64,000 bases of DNA. Source: Bradyrhizobium sp. LMTR 3. Its GTDB lineage: Bacteria > Pseudomonadota > Alphaproteobacteria > Rhizobiales > Xanthobacteraceae. The stretch spans positions 434,001 to 498,000 of the forward strand of contig NZ_MAXC01000023.1 of assembly GCF_001693485.1 (NCBI RefSeq), given 5' to 3'. The notes beneath the pieces are model-generated. The model saw only the letters and a list, made by a program, of their open reading frames with translations. It had not been told where the DNA came from and did not search any database. Numbering within the stretch: the first letter of the stretch is position 1; each line of letters begins with the position of its first letter. Shown here in pieces: positions 34,260 through 43,375 of this stretch. The translations under genes and the position numbers were made by a program.

Positions 34260-35134
34260 GCCGAGCCCCGGACGAGGTGCAGATGCTCGGGGCCGGCCTT
34301 GGGATCGGTAATGCCGAAGCGCCTGCCATGCTGCAGCGACGGCACGGCTCTCCGAGCCGTCTCGACCTTGGATGTGTCGACCTTGGCGAGGAACACGCCG
34401 GGCTCGACGCCGCCCTCGGCGAGGATCTCGCCCCAGGGGTCGATGATCAATGAATGCCCGTAGGTCTCGCGCTTGTTCTCATGCATGCCGGCCTGCGCCG
34501 CGGCGAACACGAAGCAGCCGGTCTCGATGGCGCGGGCGCGCAATAGCGTGTGCCAATGCGCCTCGCCGGTTTTCCTGGTGAAGGCCGAGGGCACGGTGAG
34601 GAACGACGCACCGGCCTCGGCCAACGCGCGATAGAGCGCCGGAAACCGCACGTCGTAACAGATCGTCAGCCCGATCCGCCCCCACGGCAGATCGGAAATC
34701 ACGGCAGTTTCGCCCGGCTGGTAGTTGGCGGATTCGCGATAGCTCTCGCCGCCGGGCAGGTCGATATCGAACATGTGGATCTTGTCATAGCTGGCGCGCA
34801 AGTTGCCGTCGGGCCCGATCAGGAACGAGCGGTTGACGGCGCGCTCGGGCGAGAAGCGCAGCGCCAGCGAGCCGATGTGAAGATAAATCTTCAGCTCCGC
34901 CGCCAGCGCGCGATAGGCTTTCAGCGAGAGGTCGTCTGCTTCCGATGCAAGATGCTCGAACAGTGCCTTGCGGTTCAGTTGCATCATGTTGCTCACCTCG
35001 GGCGTGAGCACGTAGTCGGCGCCTTGCGCTGCGGCCTCGCGGATCAGGTTGATGCCCTGCTCGAGGCTCGGTTCGGGCAGCAGCCCGGTGCGCATCTGCA
35101 CCATGGCAGCGGTGAAGGTGGAACCAGCGCTCAT
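34256..35134 (-). CDS. Carbon-nitrogen hydrolase (Nit1/omega-amidase type)
   Basis: A 292-residue nitrilase-superfamily amidase. The catalytic triad is Glu46 (LTPEVSNMM), Lys118 (YDKIHMFDID) and Cys159 (GLTICYDVRFPALYR). The KIHLFD and YDVRFPxLYR patterns mark the Nit1/Nit2 branch, whose characterised members deaminate 2-oxo-glutaramate or deaminated glutathione. A repair role on deaminated glutathione fits the glutaredoxin gene with which it overlaps by four bases; this is inference. Cytoplasmic. Confidence 0.9.
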   Translation of the reverse strand: MSAGSTFTAAMVQMRTGLLPEPSLEQGINLIREAAAQGADYVLTPEVSNMMQLNRKALFEHLASEADDLSLKAYRALAAELKIYLHIGSLALRFSPERAVNRSFLIGPDGNLRASYDKIHMFDIDLPGGESYRESANYQPGETAVISDLPWGRIGLTICYDVRFPALYRALAEAGASFLTVPSAFTRKTGEAHWHTLLRARAIETGCFVFAAAQAGMHENKRETYGHSLIIDPWGEILAEGGVEPGVFLAKVDTSKVETARRAVPSLQHGRRFGITDPKAGPEHLHLVRGSA

Positions 35135-35403
35135 GAGGGGGCCTTTTCTCCCGCCAGCAAAGCGTCGAGCTTGCCCGCGCGGTCCAGTGCATAAAGCTCG
35201 TCACAGCCGCCGACATGGGTTGTGCCGATGAAGATCTGAGGGAAGGTCGAGCCGTGGCCTGCGCGGTCGTACATCTGCTCGCGATGAGCCGGGTCGGCGG
35301 CCACGTTCAGCTCCGTGAACACGGCGTTCTTGCGCGTCAGCAGCGATTTGGCGGCGGTACAGTAGCCGCAGCCCGGGCGGGTGTAGATTTCAATGGCAGT
35401 CAT
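35131..35403 (-). CDS. grxC: Glutaredoxin 3
   Basis: A 90-residue dithiol glutaredoxin with active site CGYC (Cys12, Cys15), TFPQIFI (cis-Pro loop) and GGCDEL (glutathione site). It reduces disulfides and glutathione mixed disulfides in the cytoplasm. ATG 35403 gives the family start; the frame is open to 35436. It lies 42 bp after comF and overlaps the nitrilase-family gene by four bases. Confidence 0.95.
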   Translation of the reverse strand: MTAIEIYTRPGCGYCTAAKSLLTRKNAVFTELNVAADPAHREQMYDRAGHGSTFPQIFIGTTHVGGCDELYALDRAGKLDALLAGEKAPS

Positions 35404-35445
35404 GGCGCGCTCTGAGTGGCAAGTCTTTCTTGGCAAGTCTTTGAA

Positions 35446-36255
35446 TTATATGGGAGCCCGGGGGCTGTCCACAACCCGCGCGAATACCAGCACGTCGACC
35501 TGTGCGGCCTTGGCGCGCAGTAACGACCGGGCGCAAGCGTCGGTCGTGGCGCCTGACGTCAGCACGTCGTCGATCAGGATGACGCGGCGGCCCTGGATGT
35601 CGGCCACGCGGTCGGCGGCGACCTTGAAGGCGCCCTGCACATTGCTGGCGCGCTGTGGTCGGGACAGCCCGATCTGCTGCTCGGTCGCGCGAATGCGGCG
35701 AAGCGCCTCAGAGGCCAGTTTGACGCCGGTTTGGCGCGAAATCACCCGCGCGAGCGCGCCGGACTGGTTGTAGCGGCGGCTCCAGCCGCGCCGCCAGTGC
35801 AGGGGAACTGGGACCAGCACGTCGGCTTCATCGAGCAATTCCTTGCCCGCACGGGCCATCCAGCGGCCCATCGCCGGCGCCAGATCGGTGCGGTCCTGGT
35901 ACTTCAGCGCATGAACCAGGGTTCGCGCGACGTCGTCATAGCGCACCGCGGCGCGGGCGCGCTGGTAGGCCGGCGGATTGGCGATCGCCTCCATCGACAG
36001 CAATTCGGGGCCGGGATCGTAAACGAAGGGGATGCCGAGCCGCGGACAGAACGGTGGTGCGATGAACGACAGTTTCGCCCAGCATGCCGCGCAAACGCCC
36101 TCGCCATCGACCGGTTCGCGGCAGGAAACGCATTGCGTCGGCAGTGCGATGTCGAGCGCGAGCCGTGGCAGATGCGCGAATGCGTCGCGGCAGGCGCTAA
36201 ACGCGCCGCGAAGCTGGCTGGAGATGAAGCGTGGTGGCGATGCCTCGGCGTCCAT
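35446..36255 (-). CDS. ComF-family phosphoribosyltransferase-like protein
   Basis: A 269-residue ComF protein. An N-terminal zinc-ribbon has CVSC and CAAC with a later PFCPRLGIPF. The C-terminal half is a type I phosphoribosyltransferase fold with VPVPLHWRRGWSRRYNQS and the PRPP loop VILIDDVLTSGATTDAC. Homologues are needed for DNA uptake in competent species; in rhizobia the role is unproven. It heads the comF-grxC-nitrilase-DUF1178 operon and is divergent from the methyltransferase at 36333. Confidence 0.88.
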   Translation of the reverse strand: MDAEASPPRFISSQLRGAFSACRDAFAHLPRLALDIALPTQCVSCREPVDGEGVCAACWAKLSFIAPPFCPRLGIPFVYDPGPELLSMEAIANPPAYQRARAAVRYDDVARTLVHALKYQDRTDLAPAMGRWMARAGKELLDEADVLVPVPLHWRRGWSRRYNQSGALARVISRQTGVKLASEALRRIRATEQQIGLSRPQRASNVQGAFKVAADRVADIQGRRVILIDDVLTSGATTDACARSLLRAKAAQVDVLVFARVVDSPRAPI

Positions 36256-36332
36256 GGATTGAGGCTAGCGCCGTGCCGCGTGCGGCTCAAGCACGGCATT
36301 GCCAGAGATACGCAGCCAGCGTACCAACCGGC

Positions 36333-37178
36333 ATGGCTTCGAACCCGGCCAGCGCGCCCATCCTGTTCGACCGTGCGCTCTTGCGCGCGCGCCTTGACCG
36401 CGCGCGGCGCGGCGGGCCGGCGACATTCCTGCTCGATCGTATCAGGGAAGATTTCGAAGAGCGGCTGCAGGCCGTGACGCGAAGTTTTGCCGATGCGGCC
36501 GACATCTGGACGCCCGGCGAACTCCTGCGAAAGCCATTGGCCGATCGCTTCTCATCCATCACCCGCATCGATGTCGATCAATCCGAAACCCTGCGCTTGC
36601 CGCCGCAATCGCTCGATCTCGCTGTTTCCGTCCTGGCGTTTCAGTTCGTCAACGATCTCCCCGGCGTGCTGGCGCAGATCCGCCGCGCGTTGAAGCCGGA
36701 TGGGCTGTTGCTGGCGGCGATGATCGGGGGCGATACGTTGACGGAGCTCCGGCAGAGCTTTGCGGCGGCAGAAGCCGAATGCGAGGGCGGGGTATCGCCG
36801 CGCGTCGCGCCGTTTGCGGATTTGCGCGACATCGGCAGCCTGCTGCAGCGCGCAGGGCTCGCGCTGCCGGTGACCGACGTCGATCGCGTCGTGGTGCGCT
36901 ATGACAGCGCGTTCGCGCTGATGGCCGATCTCAGGCGGATGGGTGCGACCAATATTCTGATCGAACGGCGGCGCACGACCACCCGCCGCGCCACCATGCT
37001 GCGGATGGCGCAGATTTACGCCGAGCGTTTTGCCGATGCGGACGGCCGTATCCGCGCGACGTTCGATATTGTCTGGCTCTCCGGCTGGGCGCCGCATGAG
37101 AGCCAGCAGAAGCCGCTCAAGCCGGGCTCGGCGAAGGCAAGTCTCCAGGAGGCGGTGCAGCGAGTGAAGCGCGACTGA
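36333..37178 (+). CDS. NDUFAF5-like methyltransferase-fold protein
   Basis: A 281-residue SAM-fold protein opening with PILFDRALLRARLDRARRGG, a feature shared with the mitochondrial complex I assembly factor NDUFAF5 and its alphaproteobacterial homologues. The canonical GxGxG is not obvious; LAVSVLAFQFVNDLPGVLAQ and RRALKPDGLLLAAMIGGDTL are the later motifs. NDUFAF5 hydroxylates an arginine of the complex I subunit NDUFS7, so a comparable job on NuoB is plausible but inferred. ATG 36333 is preferred; the longer frame from 36231 would overlap comF. Confidence 0.8.
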   Translation: MASNPASAPILFDRALLRARLDRARRGGPATFLLDRIREDFEERLQAVTRSFADAADIWTPGELLRKPLADRFSSITRIDVDQSETLRLPPQSLDLAVSVLAFQFVNDLPGVLAQIRRALKPDGLLLAAMIGGDTLTELRQSFAAAEAECEGGVSPRVAPFADLRDIGSLLQRAGLALPVTDVDRVVVRYDSAFALMADLRRMGATNILIERRRTTTRRATMLRMAQIYAERFADADGRIRATFDIVWLSGWAPHESQQKPLKPGSAKASLQEAVQRVKRD

Positions 37179-37303
37179 CGCGCAATTCCGTTCGGCGGAA
37201 GCCGTGAGCAGGGCCCCATTTCTACTTTGCATGGGGTTGTTTTCGCGATTTTGTGTTCCGCCGTTCCGGTGCCGGCGAAGAGGCCATGCGTGGCCTCCGA
37301 CTT

Positions 37304-37714
37304 TCACATCAACAAATCAATCAGATGCGGGATCAGCGGAATGTCCGCGGGCGGCATCGGGTAATCGCGCAGCTTGTTGGCGCGGACCCAGGCCAGTTGC
37401 TGGCCTTCGCGCGCCATCACCATGCCTTCCCAGCGCCGGCAGATGTAGAGCGGCATCAACAGATGAAAGCTGTCGTAGGCGTGGCTCGCAAACGTCAGCG
37501 GCGCCAGACAGGGCTCGCTGACGTCGATGCCGAGCTCCTCATGCAGCTCGCGGATCAAGGTCTGCTCCGGCCGCTCGCCGGGCTCGACCTTGCCGCCGGG
37601 AAATTCCCACAAGCCCGCGAGCGCCTTTCCTTCCGGGCGCTGCGCGATCAGCACGCGCTTGTCGGTATCGACCAGGGCGCAGGCGACCACGAGAGTAAGC
37701 TTGATATCAGCCAT
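37304..37714 (-). CDS. NUDIX hydrolase, MutT-like
   Basis: A 136-residue NUDIX enzyme. The box runs GGKVEPGERPEQTLIRELHE followed by ELGI (about 40-63), complete with the REHEE-type metal-binding core (RELHEE). The short length and LWEFPGGK match MutT, which cleans 8-oxo-dGTP from the nucleotide pool. It lies 15 bp after argJ on the same strand and appears to be the last gene of the ppiC-argJ-mutT set. Substrate is assigned by resemblance. Confidence 0.88.
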   Translation of the reverse strand: MADIKLTLVVACALVDTDKRVLIAQRPEGKALAGLWEFPGGKVEPGERPEQTLIRELHEELGIDVSEPCLAPLTFASHAYDSFHLLMPLYICRRWEGMVMAREGQQLAWVRANKLRDYPMPPADIPLIPHLIDLLM

Positions 37715-37729
37715 GCGCCGCTGTCTCGC

Positions 37730-38965
37730 TTATGAACGATAATCGCCATTGATCGCGACATATTCCTTGGTGAGGTCGCAGGTGAGTACGCGATCGCGGC
37801 TCTTGCCGAGGCCAAGCGCAACCTTGATCTGGATCTTCGGGTTCTTCATCACCTCGGAAACCTCCGCCTCGTTGTAGGACGGATCGCGCGCGCCGCTCTT
37901 GGCGACGCGAATGCCGTTGAACGAGATCGAAAGCTTGTCGCGGTTGGCGGGCTCGCCGGCCTTGCCGACCGCCATCACCACGCGGCCCCAATTGGCATCC
38001 TCGCCGGCGATCGCCGTCTTCACCAACGGCGAATTCGCGATCGACATGGCGATCTTGCGCGCGGAGGTCTTGGTGGTCGCGCCTTCGACGATAACCTCGA
38101 CCAGCTTGCGCGCGCCTTCGCCGTCGCGGGCCACCTGTTCGGCAAGGTCGGCCAGCACACCCTGGAAGGCCTTGGCAAACGCCTTCAGGCGCGGATCGCT
38201 GGCGCGGCTGATCTTTGGCGCGCCATCGTCGGCGGCTGCGCCGGTGGCGAAGGCCAGCAGCGTATCCGAGGTCGAGGTATCGCTGTCGATGGTGATGGCG
38301 TTGAAAGTGTCCTCGACGCCGCTCTTGAGCAGCGACTGCAGCACGGCGGACGACAGCGGCGCATCGGTGAACACGAAGGACAGCATGGTCGCCATATCGG
38401 GCGCGATCATGCCGGCGCCCTTGGCCATGCCGTTGATCGTGACCTTGGCCTTGCCGAGCTTCACCGTGGCGGTTGCGACCTTCGGAAAGGTGTCGGTGGT
38501 CATGATGGCCTTCGCCGCGTCCATCCAGTGATCGGGCGTGGCGGCATCCGCCAGCGTTGCCAGCACGCCGTCGAACTTGGTGGCGTCGAGCGGCTCGCCG
38601 ATCACGCCGGTCGACGCAAGAAACACCTCGTTGGCGCTGCAGCCTATAGCTTTTGCGGCGATCGAGGCCGTCAGTGCCGTCGCCTGCCGGCCGGTCTTGC
38701 CCGTGAATGCATTGGCGTTGCCGGAATTGACCACCAGCGCGCGGGCGCCGCGGCCGAGTTTGGCGCGGCACCATTCCACCGGCGCGGACGGGCATTTCGA
38801 TTTGGTGAACACGCCGGCAACCGTGGTGCCCTTGTCCATGACGGCGAGCAGCACGTCGGTGCGCCCCTTGTAGCGAATGCCGGCGGCCGCCGTCGCAAGC
38901 TTCACGCCCGCGATGGCTGGCATCTCGGGGACATCGGTCGGGGCGAGGGGGGAGACGGTGGACAT
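37730..38965 (-). CDS. argJ: Bifunctional ornithine/glutamate N-acetyltransferase
   Basis: ArgJ recycles the acetyl group of N-acetylornithine to glutamate and, in bifunctional forms, also makes N-acetylglutamate from acetyl-CoA. The 411-residue precursor cleaves itself before the nucleophile Thr193 in MATMLSF, giving alpha and beta chains; KGAGMIAPDM just upstream is conserved. SGNANAFTG contributes to the active site. Its 3' neighbour is mutT (15 bp) and its 5' neighbour is the ppiC gene with a family A repeat between. Confidence 0.95.
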   Translation of the reverse strand: MSTVSPLAPTDVPEMPAIAGVKLATAAAGIRYKGRTDVLLAVMDKGTTVAGVFTKSKCPSAPVEWCRAKLGRGARALVVNSGNANAFTGKTGRQATALTASIAAKAIGCSANEVFLASTGVIGEPLDATKFDGVLATLADAATPDHWMDAAKAIMTTDTFPKVATATVKLGKAKVTINGMAKGAGMIAPDMATMLSFVFTDAPLSSAVLQSLLKSGVEDTFNAITIDSDTSTSDTLLAFATGAAADDGAPKISRASDPRLKAFAKAFQGVLADLAEQVARDGEGARKLVEVIVEGATTKTSARKIAMSIANSPLVKTAIAGEDANWGRVVMAVGKAGEPANRDKLSISFNGIRVAKSGARDPSYNEAEVSEVMKNPKIQIKVALGLGKSRDRVLTCDLTKEYVAINGDYRS

Positions 38966-39054
38966 GGGAAGGCTTCCGGCTTCGAGGCGAGGGAAGCGCT
39001 CTCTATCACCTCAAACGTCAAAGTGGGAGGGGCGCGGTGTGACCACGCACACGC

Positions 39055-39174
39055 GTGTCGTCCCCGCGAACGCGGGGACCCACAATCACCGTCCTCAGTT
39101 GCTTCAGATGGTAATTGCCACGGCGCCGGAAGCGCCGCCGCGGAGTATGGGTCCCGGCTTTCGCCGGGACGACG
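39055..39174. repeat. Palindromic intergenic repeat, family A copy 5
   Basis: Left arm GTCGTCCCCGCGAACGCGGG and right arm GGTCCCGGCTTTCGCCGGGA are each hairpins; CCCACAATCACC and a GCGCCGGAAGCGCC hairpin lie between. It sits in the leader of argJ, 12 bp after the ppiC stop codon. Confidence 0.9.
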
Positions 39175-39186
39175 ATAGAGTTGGGC

Positions 39187-40107
39187 CTACTTCTTCGGCG
39201 GCGCCATCTTCGAATCCGAGGGCTTTGCTGCATCCGGCTTGGCGGCCTCGGCCGGCTTGTCCATGCGTTCGACCTTGGCGGCTTCGCGCAGCTTGGCGAC
39301 GTATTCGGCTTGCGCCTTGCGCGTCACATAGGTCTCGATCTGGGACTTGACCTGCTCGAACTCGGGCGCCTTGCGGGCGCGCTTTTCCTCGACCTTGATC
39401 AGGTGCCAGCCGAATTGCGACTTGACGGGGTCGGAGATCTTGCCGGGTTCGAGCGTGAAGGCGACGGCGGAGAATTCCGGCACCATCTGTTCCTTGGTGA
39501 AGAAGCCGAGATCGCCGCCATCGGAGGCGCCGGGGTCCTTGGACTTCTTCTTCGCCAGTTCGGCGAAGTCGCCGCCCTTCTTCAGCTCTTCCGCAATCGC
39601 CTTGGCCTCATCCTCGGTCTCGACCAGGATGTGCCGGGCGTGGACTTCCATTTCCCCGGTGATCTGCTTGGCGGCCTCCTCGTAGACCTTCTTCATGGCC
39701 TCTTCGCTGGTCGCGGCCTTGCCCTCGGTGGCGAGCAGGCTGTCCATCAACAGGCGGCTGCGCGTGAACGCCAGGCGCTTCTTGAAGTCTTCGGAATTCT
39801 CGACCTTCTTTTCCTCGGCGGCCTTGGCGACGATCTTGAGGTCGATCAGGAAGGCCAGCACGTTGTCCTTCTTGGTCGCCGGGTCCATTTGCGCGAGGCT
39901 CGGGCCGAGTTCCTCTTCCGCGAGCGCGACGTCGCTCTGGCGGATCTCCGCACCGTTAACCTTGGCAAGAACGGGGTTGTCCTGGGCGCGAACCGGCAGG
40001 CCGGCGGCAAGAACCGCAGCCAGACAGGCCATTACGGCCAAAGAACCCCGTGAGCAGGCCGTGCCGAAGCGCAGGCCGGTTTTCGTTTCCGGGAACGAGG
40101 TGGTCAT
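39187..40107 (-). CDS. Secreted parvulin-type peptidyl-prolyl isomerase
   Basis: A 306-residue SurA/PpiC-like protein. A signal peptide ends at about residue 42 (PVRAQ). A SurA-like N-terminal helical part follows, then a parvulin domain (EVHARHILVETEDEAKAIAE through FGWHLIKVEEKRA, about 150-250) and a Lys/Ala/Pro-rich tail. It should assist folding of periplasmic and outer-membrane proteins. ATG 40107 has AAGGA seven bases upstream; the open frame to 40224 is rejected. Divergent from secA, which fits a shared export theme. Confidence 0.9.
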   Translation of the reverse strand: MTTSFPETKTGLRFGTACSRGSLAVMACLAAVLAAGLPVRAQDNPVLAKVNGAEIRQSDVALAEEELGPSLAQMDPATKKDNVLAFLIDLKIVAKAAEEKKVENSEDFKKRLAFTRSRLLMDSLLATEGKAATSEEAMKKVYEEAAKQITGEMEVHARHILVETEDEAKAIAEELKKGGDFAELAKKKSKDPGASDGGDLGFFTKEQMVPEFSAVAFTLEPGKISDPVKSQFGWHLIKVEEKRARKAPEFEQVKSQIETYVTRKAQAEYVAKLREAAKVERMDKPAEAAKPDAAKPSDSKMAPPKK

Positions 40108-40452
40108 GGAAAATCCTTGTCTTGAAGAGGGGCGCCAAAGGCGGCGGGACACTCGCCCAATCATGCGGCCTTGGCAACGCGAAAAGTCTGTCAAAATGAT
40201 GAATTCCTTGACATATGGACCCACGTTGACAAGGCCCGAACCCGGCCATATCTGTGCCGGATCGTACAGCGGCGATAGCGCTTATTTTGCTGCGTTTTTT
40301 GCCGTTGAACCTTGGATTGCTTGATTCCCACTCATTAGGCGGATGACGCCCCGGAACGGGGTATTTGCCGCCGTGCGTCACGGTGAGTTGATAGGCAACT
40401 TGGTGGTCCATCACGGCTTGCAACGCAAGTAACGGCAAAGGCAGGAATTGGC
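40108..40452. promoter_or_regulatory. ppiC-secA divergent control region
   Basis: No gene is seen in these 345 bp. TTGACA at 40226-40231 is followed after 17 bases by TATCTG at 40249-40254, a good sigma-70-type promoter for secA. A second TTGACA is at 40208. AGGAA precedes the secA ATG. The CCCCGG...CCGGGG-like palindrome near 40350 is short. Confidence 0.45.
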
Positions 40453-43290
40453 ATGATCGGCGCGCTCGCCCGCAAGTTTTTCGGCTCCGCCAACGACCGG
40501 CGGGTGAAGGGATATCAATCCCGCGTCAACGCCATCAACGCGCTCGAGCCCGAGGTCGCGAAACTCTCGGATGAGGCGCTGAAAGCCCGCACCGCCGAAT
40601 TCCGCCAGCAGCTCGCCGACGGCAAGACGCTCGACGACATTCTGGTTCCAGCCTTCGCGACCGTCCGCGAGGCCGCCAAGCGCACCCTCGGCCAGCGGCA
40701 TTTCGACGTCCAGTTGATCGGCGGCATGGTGCTGCATGAGGGCGACATCGCCGAGATGAAGACCGGCGAAGGCAAGACGCTGGTGGCGACGCTCGCTGTC
40801 TATCTCAACGCGCTGGCGGGTAAGGGCGTCCACGTGGTCACCGTCAACGACTATCTCGCCCGCCGCGACAGCGAATGGATGGGCCAGATCTACAATTTCC
40901 TAGGGCTCACTGTCGGCGTCATTGTCCATGGTCTCGATGATGGCGAGCGCAAGGAAGCCTATTCGCGCGACATCACCTACGGCACCAACAACGAATACGG
41001 TTTCGATTATCTGCGCGACAACATGAAGTACCGGCTGGAGGACATGGTCCAGCGCGGCCATTTCTACGCCATCGTCGACGAAGTCGACTCGATCCTGATC
41101 GACGAGGCCCGCACGCCGCTGATCATCTCCGGCCCGCTCGACGACCGCTCGGATTTCTACAACACCATCGACACCTTCTTCCCCAAGCTCGACAAGACCG
41201 ACTACGAGGTCGACGAGAAGCAGCGCACGGTGACGCTGACCGAAGCCGGCATGGAGAAGATCGAGACGCTGCTGCGCGACGCCGGCCAGCTCAAGGGCGA
41301 TTCGCTCTACGACGTCGAGAACGTCTCGGTCGTGCACCACATCAACCAGGCGCTGCGGGCGCATTCGCTGTTTACCCGCGACAAGGACTACATCGTCCGC
41401 GACGGCGAAGTCATCATCATCGACGAGTTCACCGGCCGCATGATGCCGGGACGGCGCTATTCCGAAGGCCTGCACCAGGCGCTGGAAGCCAAGGAGCACG
41501 TTCAGGTCCAGCCGGAAAACCAGACGCTGGCCTCGATCACGTTCCAGAACTATTTCCGGATGTACGAAAAGCTCGCGGGCATGACCGGTACGGCCGCGAC
41601 CGAAGCCGACGAATTGTTCGACATCTACAAGCTCGAGGTCGTGGAAATCCCGACCAATCTGCCGGTGGCGCGTCTCGACGAGGACGACGAGGTCTACCGC
41701 ACCCAGACCGAGAAATACGCCGCCATCCTGGCCGAGATCGAGCGCGCCAATGCGCGGCTGCAGCCGGTGCTGGTCGGCACCGCCTCGATCGAAAAGTCGG
41801 AAGTGCTGGCCGACTATCTGAAGAAGCACGGCTACAAGCAGATCGATTTCGGCAACGACGTCGCGCTGGAGAAGCTCTATGCCGCCGCGCGCGCCGGCAA
41901 GCCGGCAAAACTGTTTGCGGTGCTGAACGCGCGCTTCCACGAGCAGGAAGCCTATATCGTTGCCGAGGCCGGCGTGCCTGGCGCGATCACGATCGCGACC
42001 AACATGGCCGGCCGCGGTACCGACATCAAGCTCGGCGGCTCGCTCGAGATGCGGATCCTTCAGGAGACCGCCGACATCACCGACGAGGCCGAGAAGGCCA
42101 AAAAGATCGAACAGATCAAGGCCGACATCGAGCGCTTCCGCGAGATCGTGCTGAAGGCCGAGGAAGTTGTGGAGCTCGAGCCTGCCAAGGGCTCAAAGGC
42201 GGCCAAGACCGTGACCAAGCCCGGCGGGCTCTACATCATGGGCTCGGAGCGCCATGAATCCCGGCGCATCGACAACCAGCTCCGCGGCCGCTCCGGCCGT
42301 CAGGGCGACCCCGGGCGCTCGAAATTCTTCCTGTCGCTGGAAGACGATCTGATGCGGATCTTCGGCTCCGACCGGCTCGACACCATGCTGCAGCGGCTTG
42401 GCCTGAAGGAAGGCGAGGCCATTATCCATCCGTGGATCAACAAGGCGCTGGAGAAGGCGCAGCAGAAGGTCGAGGCCCGCAACTTCGATATCCGCAAGAA
42501 CCTGCTCAAGTTCGACAACGTCCAGAACGACCAGCGCAAGGTGATCTTCGACCAGCGCGTCGAGCTGATGAGGAGCGACAGCGTGGCCGAAATGGTCACG
42601 GATATGCGCCATGACTTCATCGACGACATCGTCGCCAAGCACGTGCCCGAGCATGCCTATGCCGAGCAGTGGGATGTCGCCGGCCTCAAGGAAGAATTGA
42701 GGCGCGTGCTCGACATCGATCTGCCGGTCGATGAATGGGCCAAGGAAGAAGGCATTGCCGACGAGGAACTGCTGACGCGGATCGAGCAGCGCGTCGACGA
42801 GCATATGGCGGCCAAGGTCGCGCAATGGGGTCCCGACGTGATGCGCTACGTCGAGAAAACCATCCTCTTGCAGACGCTCGACCACCTCTGGCGCGAGCAC
42901 CTGATCATGCTCGATCATCTGCGTCAGGTGATCGGCCTGCGCGGCTATGGCCAGCGCGATCCCCTGCAGGAGTACAAGTCGGAAGCCTTCGGCCTGTATG
43001 AGGCAATGACCGCGCATCTGCGCGAGGCGGTGACGGCGCAACTGATGCGAGTCGAGATCGTGCCGCCGGAAGAGCAGCAGCCGGTGCTGCCGGCGATGGA
43101 AGCGCACAAGTTCGATCCCAATACCGGCGAAGACGAGATGGCCTTTGCCAGCGCCTCGCTGGTGCCGGAGGCCATTGCGGCCGATCGCGATCCGAAAAAT
43201 CCGGCAAGCTGGGGCAAAGTCGGCCGCAACGAGGATTGCCCCTGCGGAAGCGGCAAGAAGTACAAGCACTGCCACGGCAAGTACGCCTGA
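40453..43290 (+). CDS. secA: Preprotein translocase ATPase SecA
   Basis: SecA drives protein export through SecYEG. The 945-residue protein has the Walker A motif GEGKT (105-109), DEVDSILIDEART (the DEAD-like Walker B region), the preprotein cross-linking domain, NMAGRGTDI in NBD2 and a C-terminal zinc site CPCGSGKKYKHCHG (Cys929, Cys931, Cys940, His941) that binds SecB. The insert between 575 and 610 (KIEQIKADIERFREIVLKAE) is typical of alphaproteobacterial SecA. Monocistronic; its 3' end faces the MarR gene. Confidence 0.98.
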   Translation: MIGALARKFFGSANDRRVKGYQSRVNAINALEPEVAKLSDEALKARTAEFRQQLADGKTLDDILVPAFATVREAAKRTLGQRHFDVQLIGGMVLHEGDIAEMKTGEGKTLVATLAVYLNALAGKGVHVVTVNDYLARRDSEWMGQIYNFLGLTVGVIVHGLDDGERKEAYSRDITYGTNNEYGFDYLRDNMKYRLEDMVQRGHFYAIVDEVDSILIDEARTPLIISGPLDDRSDFYNTIDTFFPKLDKTDYEVDEKQRTVTLTEAGMEKIETLLRDAGQLKGDSLYDVENVSVVHHINQALRAHSLFTRDKDYIVRDGEVIIIDEFTGRMMPGRRYSEGLHQALEAKEHVQVQPENQTLASITFQNYFRMYEKLAGMTGTAATEADELFDIYKLEVVEIPTNLPVARLDEDDEVYRTQTEKYAAILAEIERANARLQPVLVGTASIEKSEVLADYLKKHGYKQIDFGNDVALEKLYAAARAGKPAKLFAVLNARFHEQEAYIVAEAGVPGAITIATNMAGRGTDIKLGGSLEMRILQETADITDEAEKAKKIEQIKADIERFREIVLKAEEVVELEPAKGSKAAKTVTKPGGLYIMGSERHESRRIDNQLRGRSGRQGDPGRSKFFLSLEDDLMRIFGSDRLDTMLQRLGLKEGEAIIHPWINKALEKAQQKVEARNFDIRKNLLKFDNVQNDQRKVIFDQRVELMRSDSVAEMVTDMRHDFIDDIVAKHVPEHAYAEQWDVAGLKEELRRVLDIDLPVDEWAKEEGIADEELLTRIEQRVDEHMAAKVAQWGPDVMRYVEKTILLQTLDHLWREHLIMLDHLRQVIGLRGYGQRDPLQEYKSEAFGLYEAMTAHLREAVTAQLMRVEIVPPEEQQPVLPAMEAHKFDPNTGEDEMAFASASLVPEAIAADRDPKNPASWGKVGRNEDCPCGSGKKYKHCHGKYA

Positions 43291-43375
43291 GTCCGATGAG
43301 CGCGACACTGTCCGGCAGCTAATCAATCGCCCGGCTGACTTCGCGAAGGCGGCTGACGCGGCGCATCGGCGCGTT

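Noticed and set aside
40900..41940. A 346-codon frame antisense to secA
   Set aside because: It is a shadow of secA codon bias; its composition is Val/Asp/Arg/His-rich without a fold pattern.
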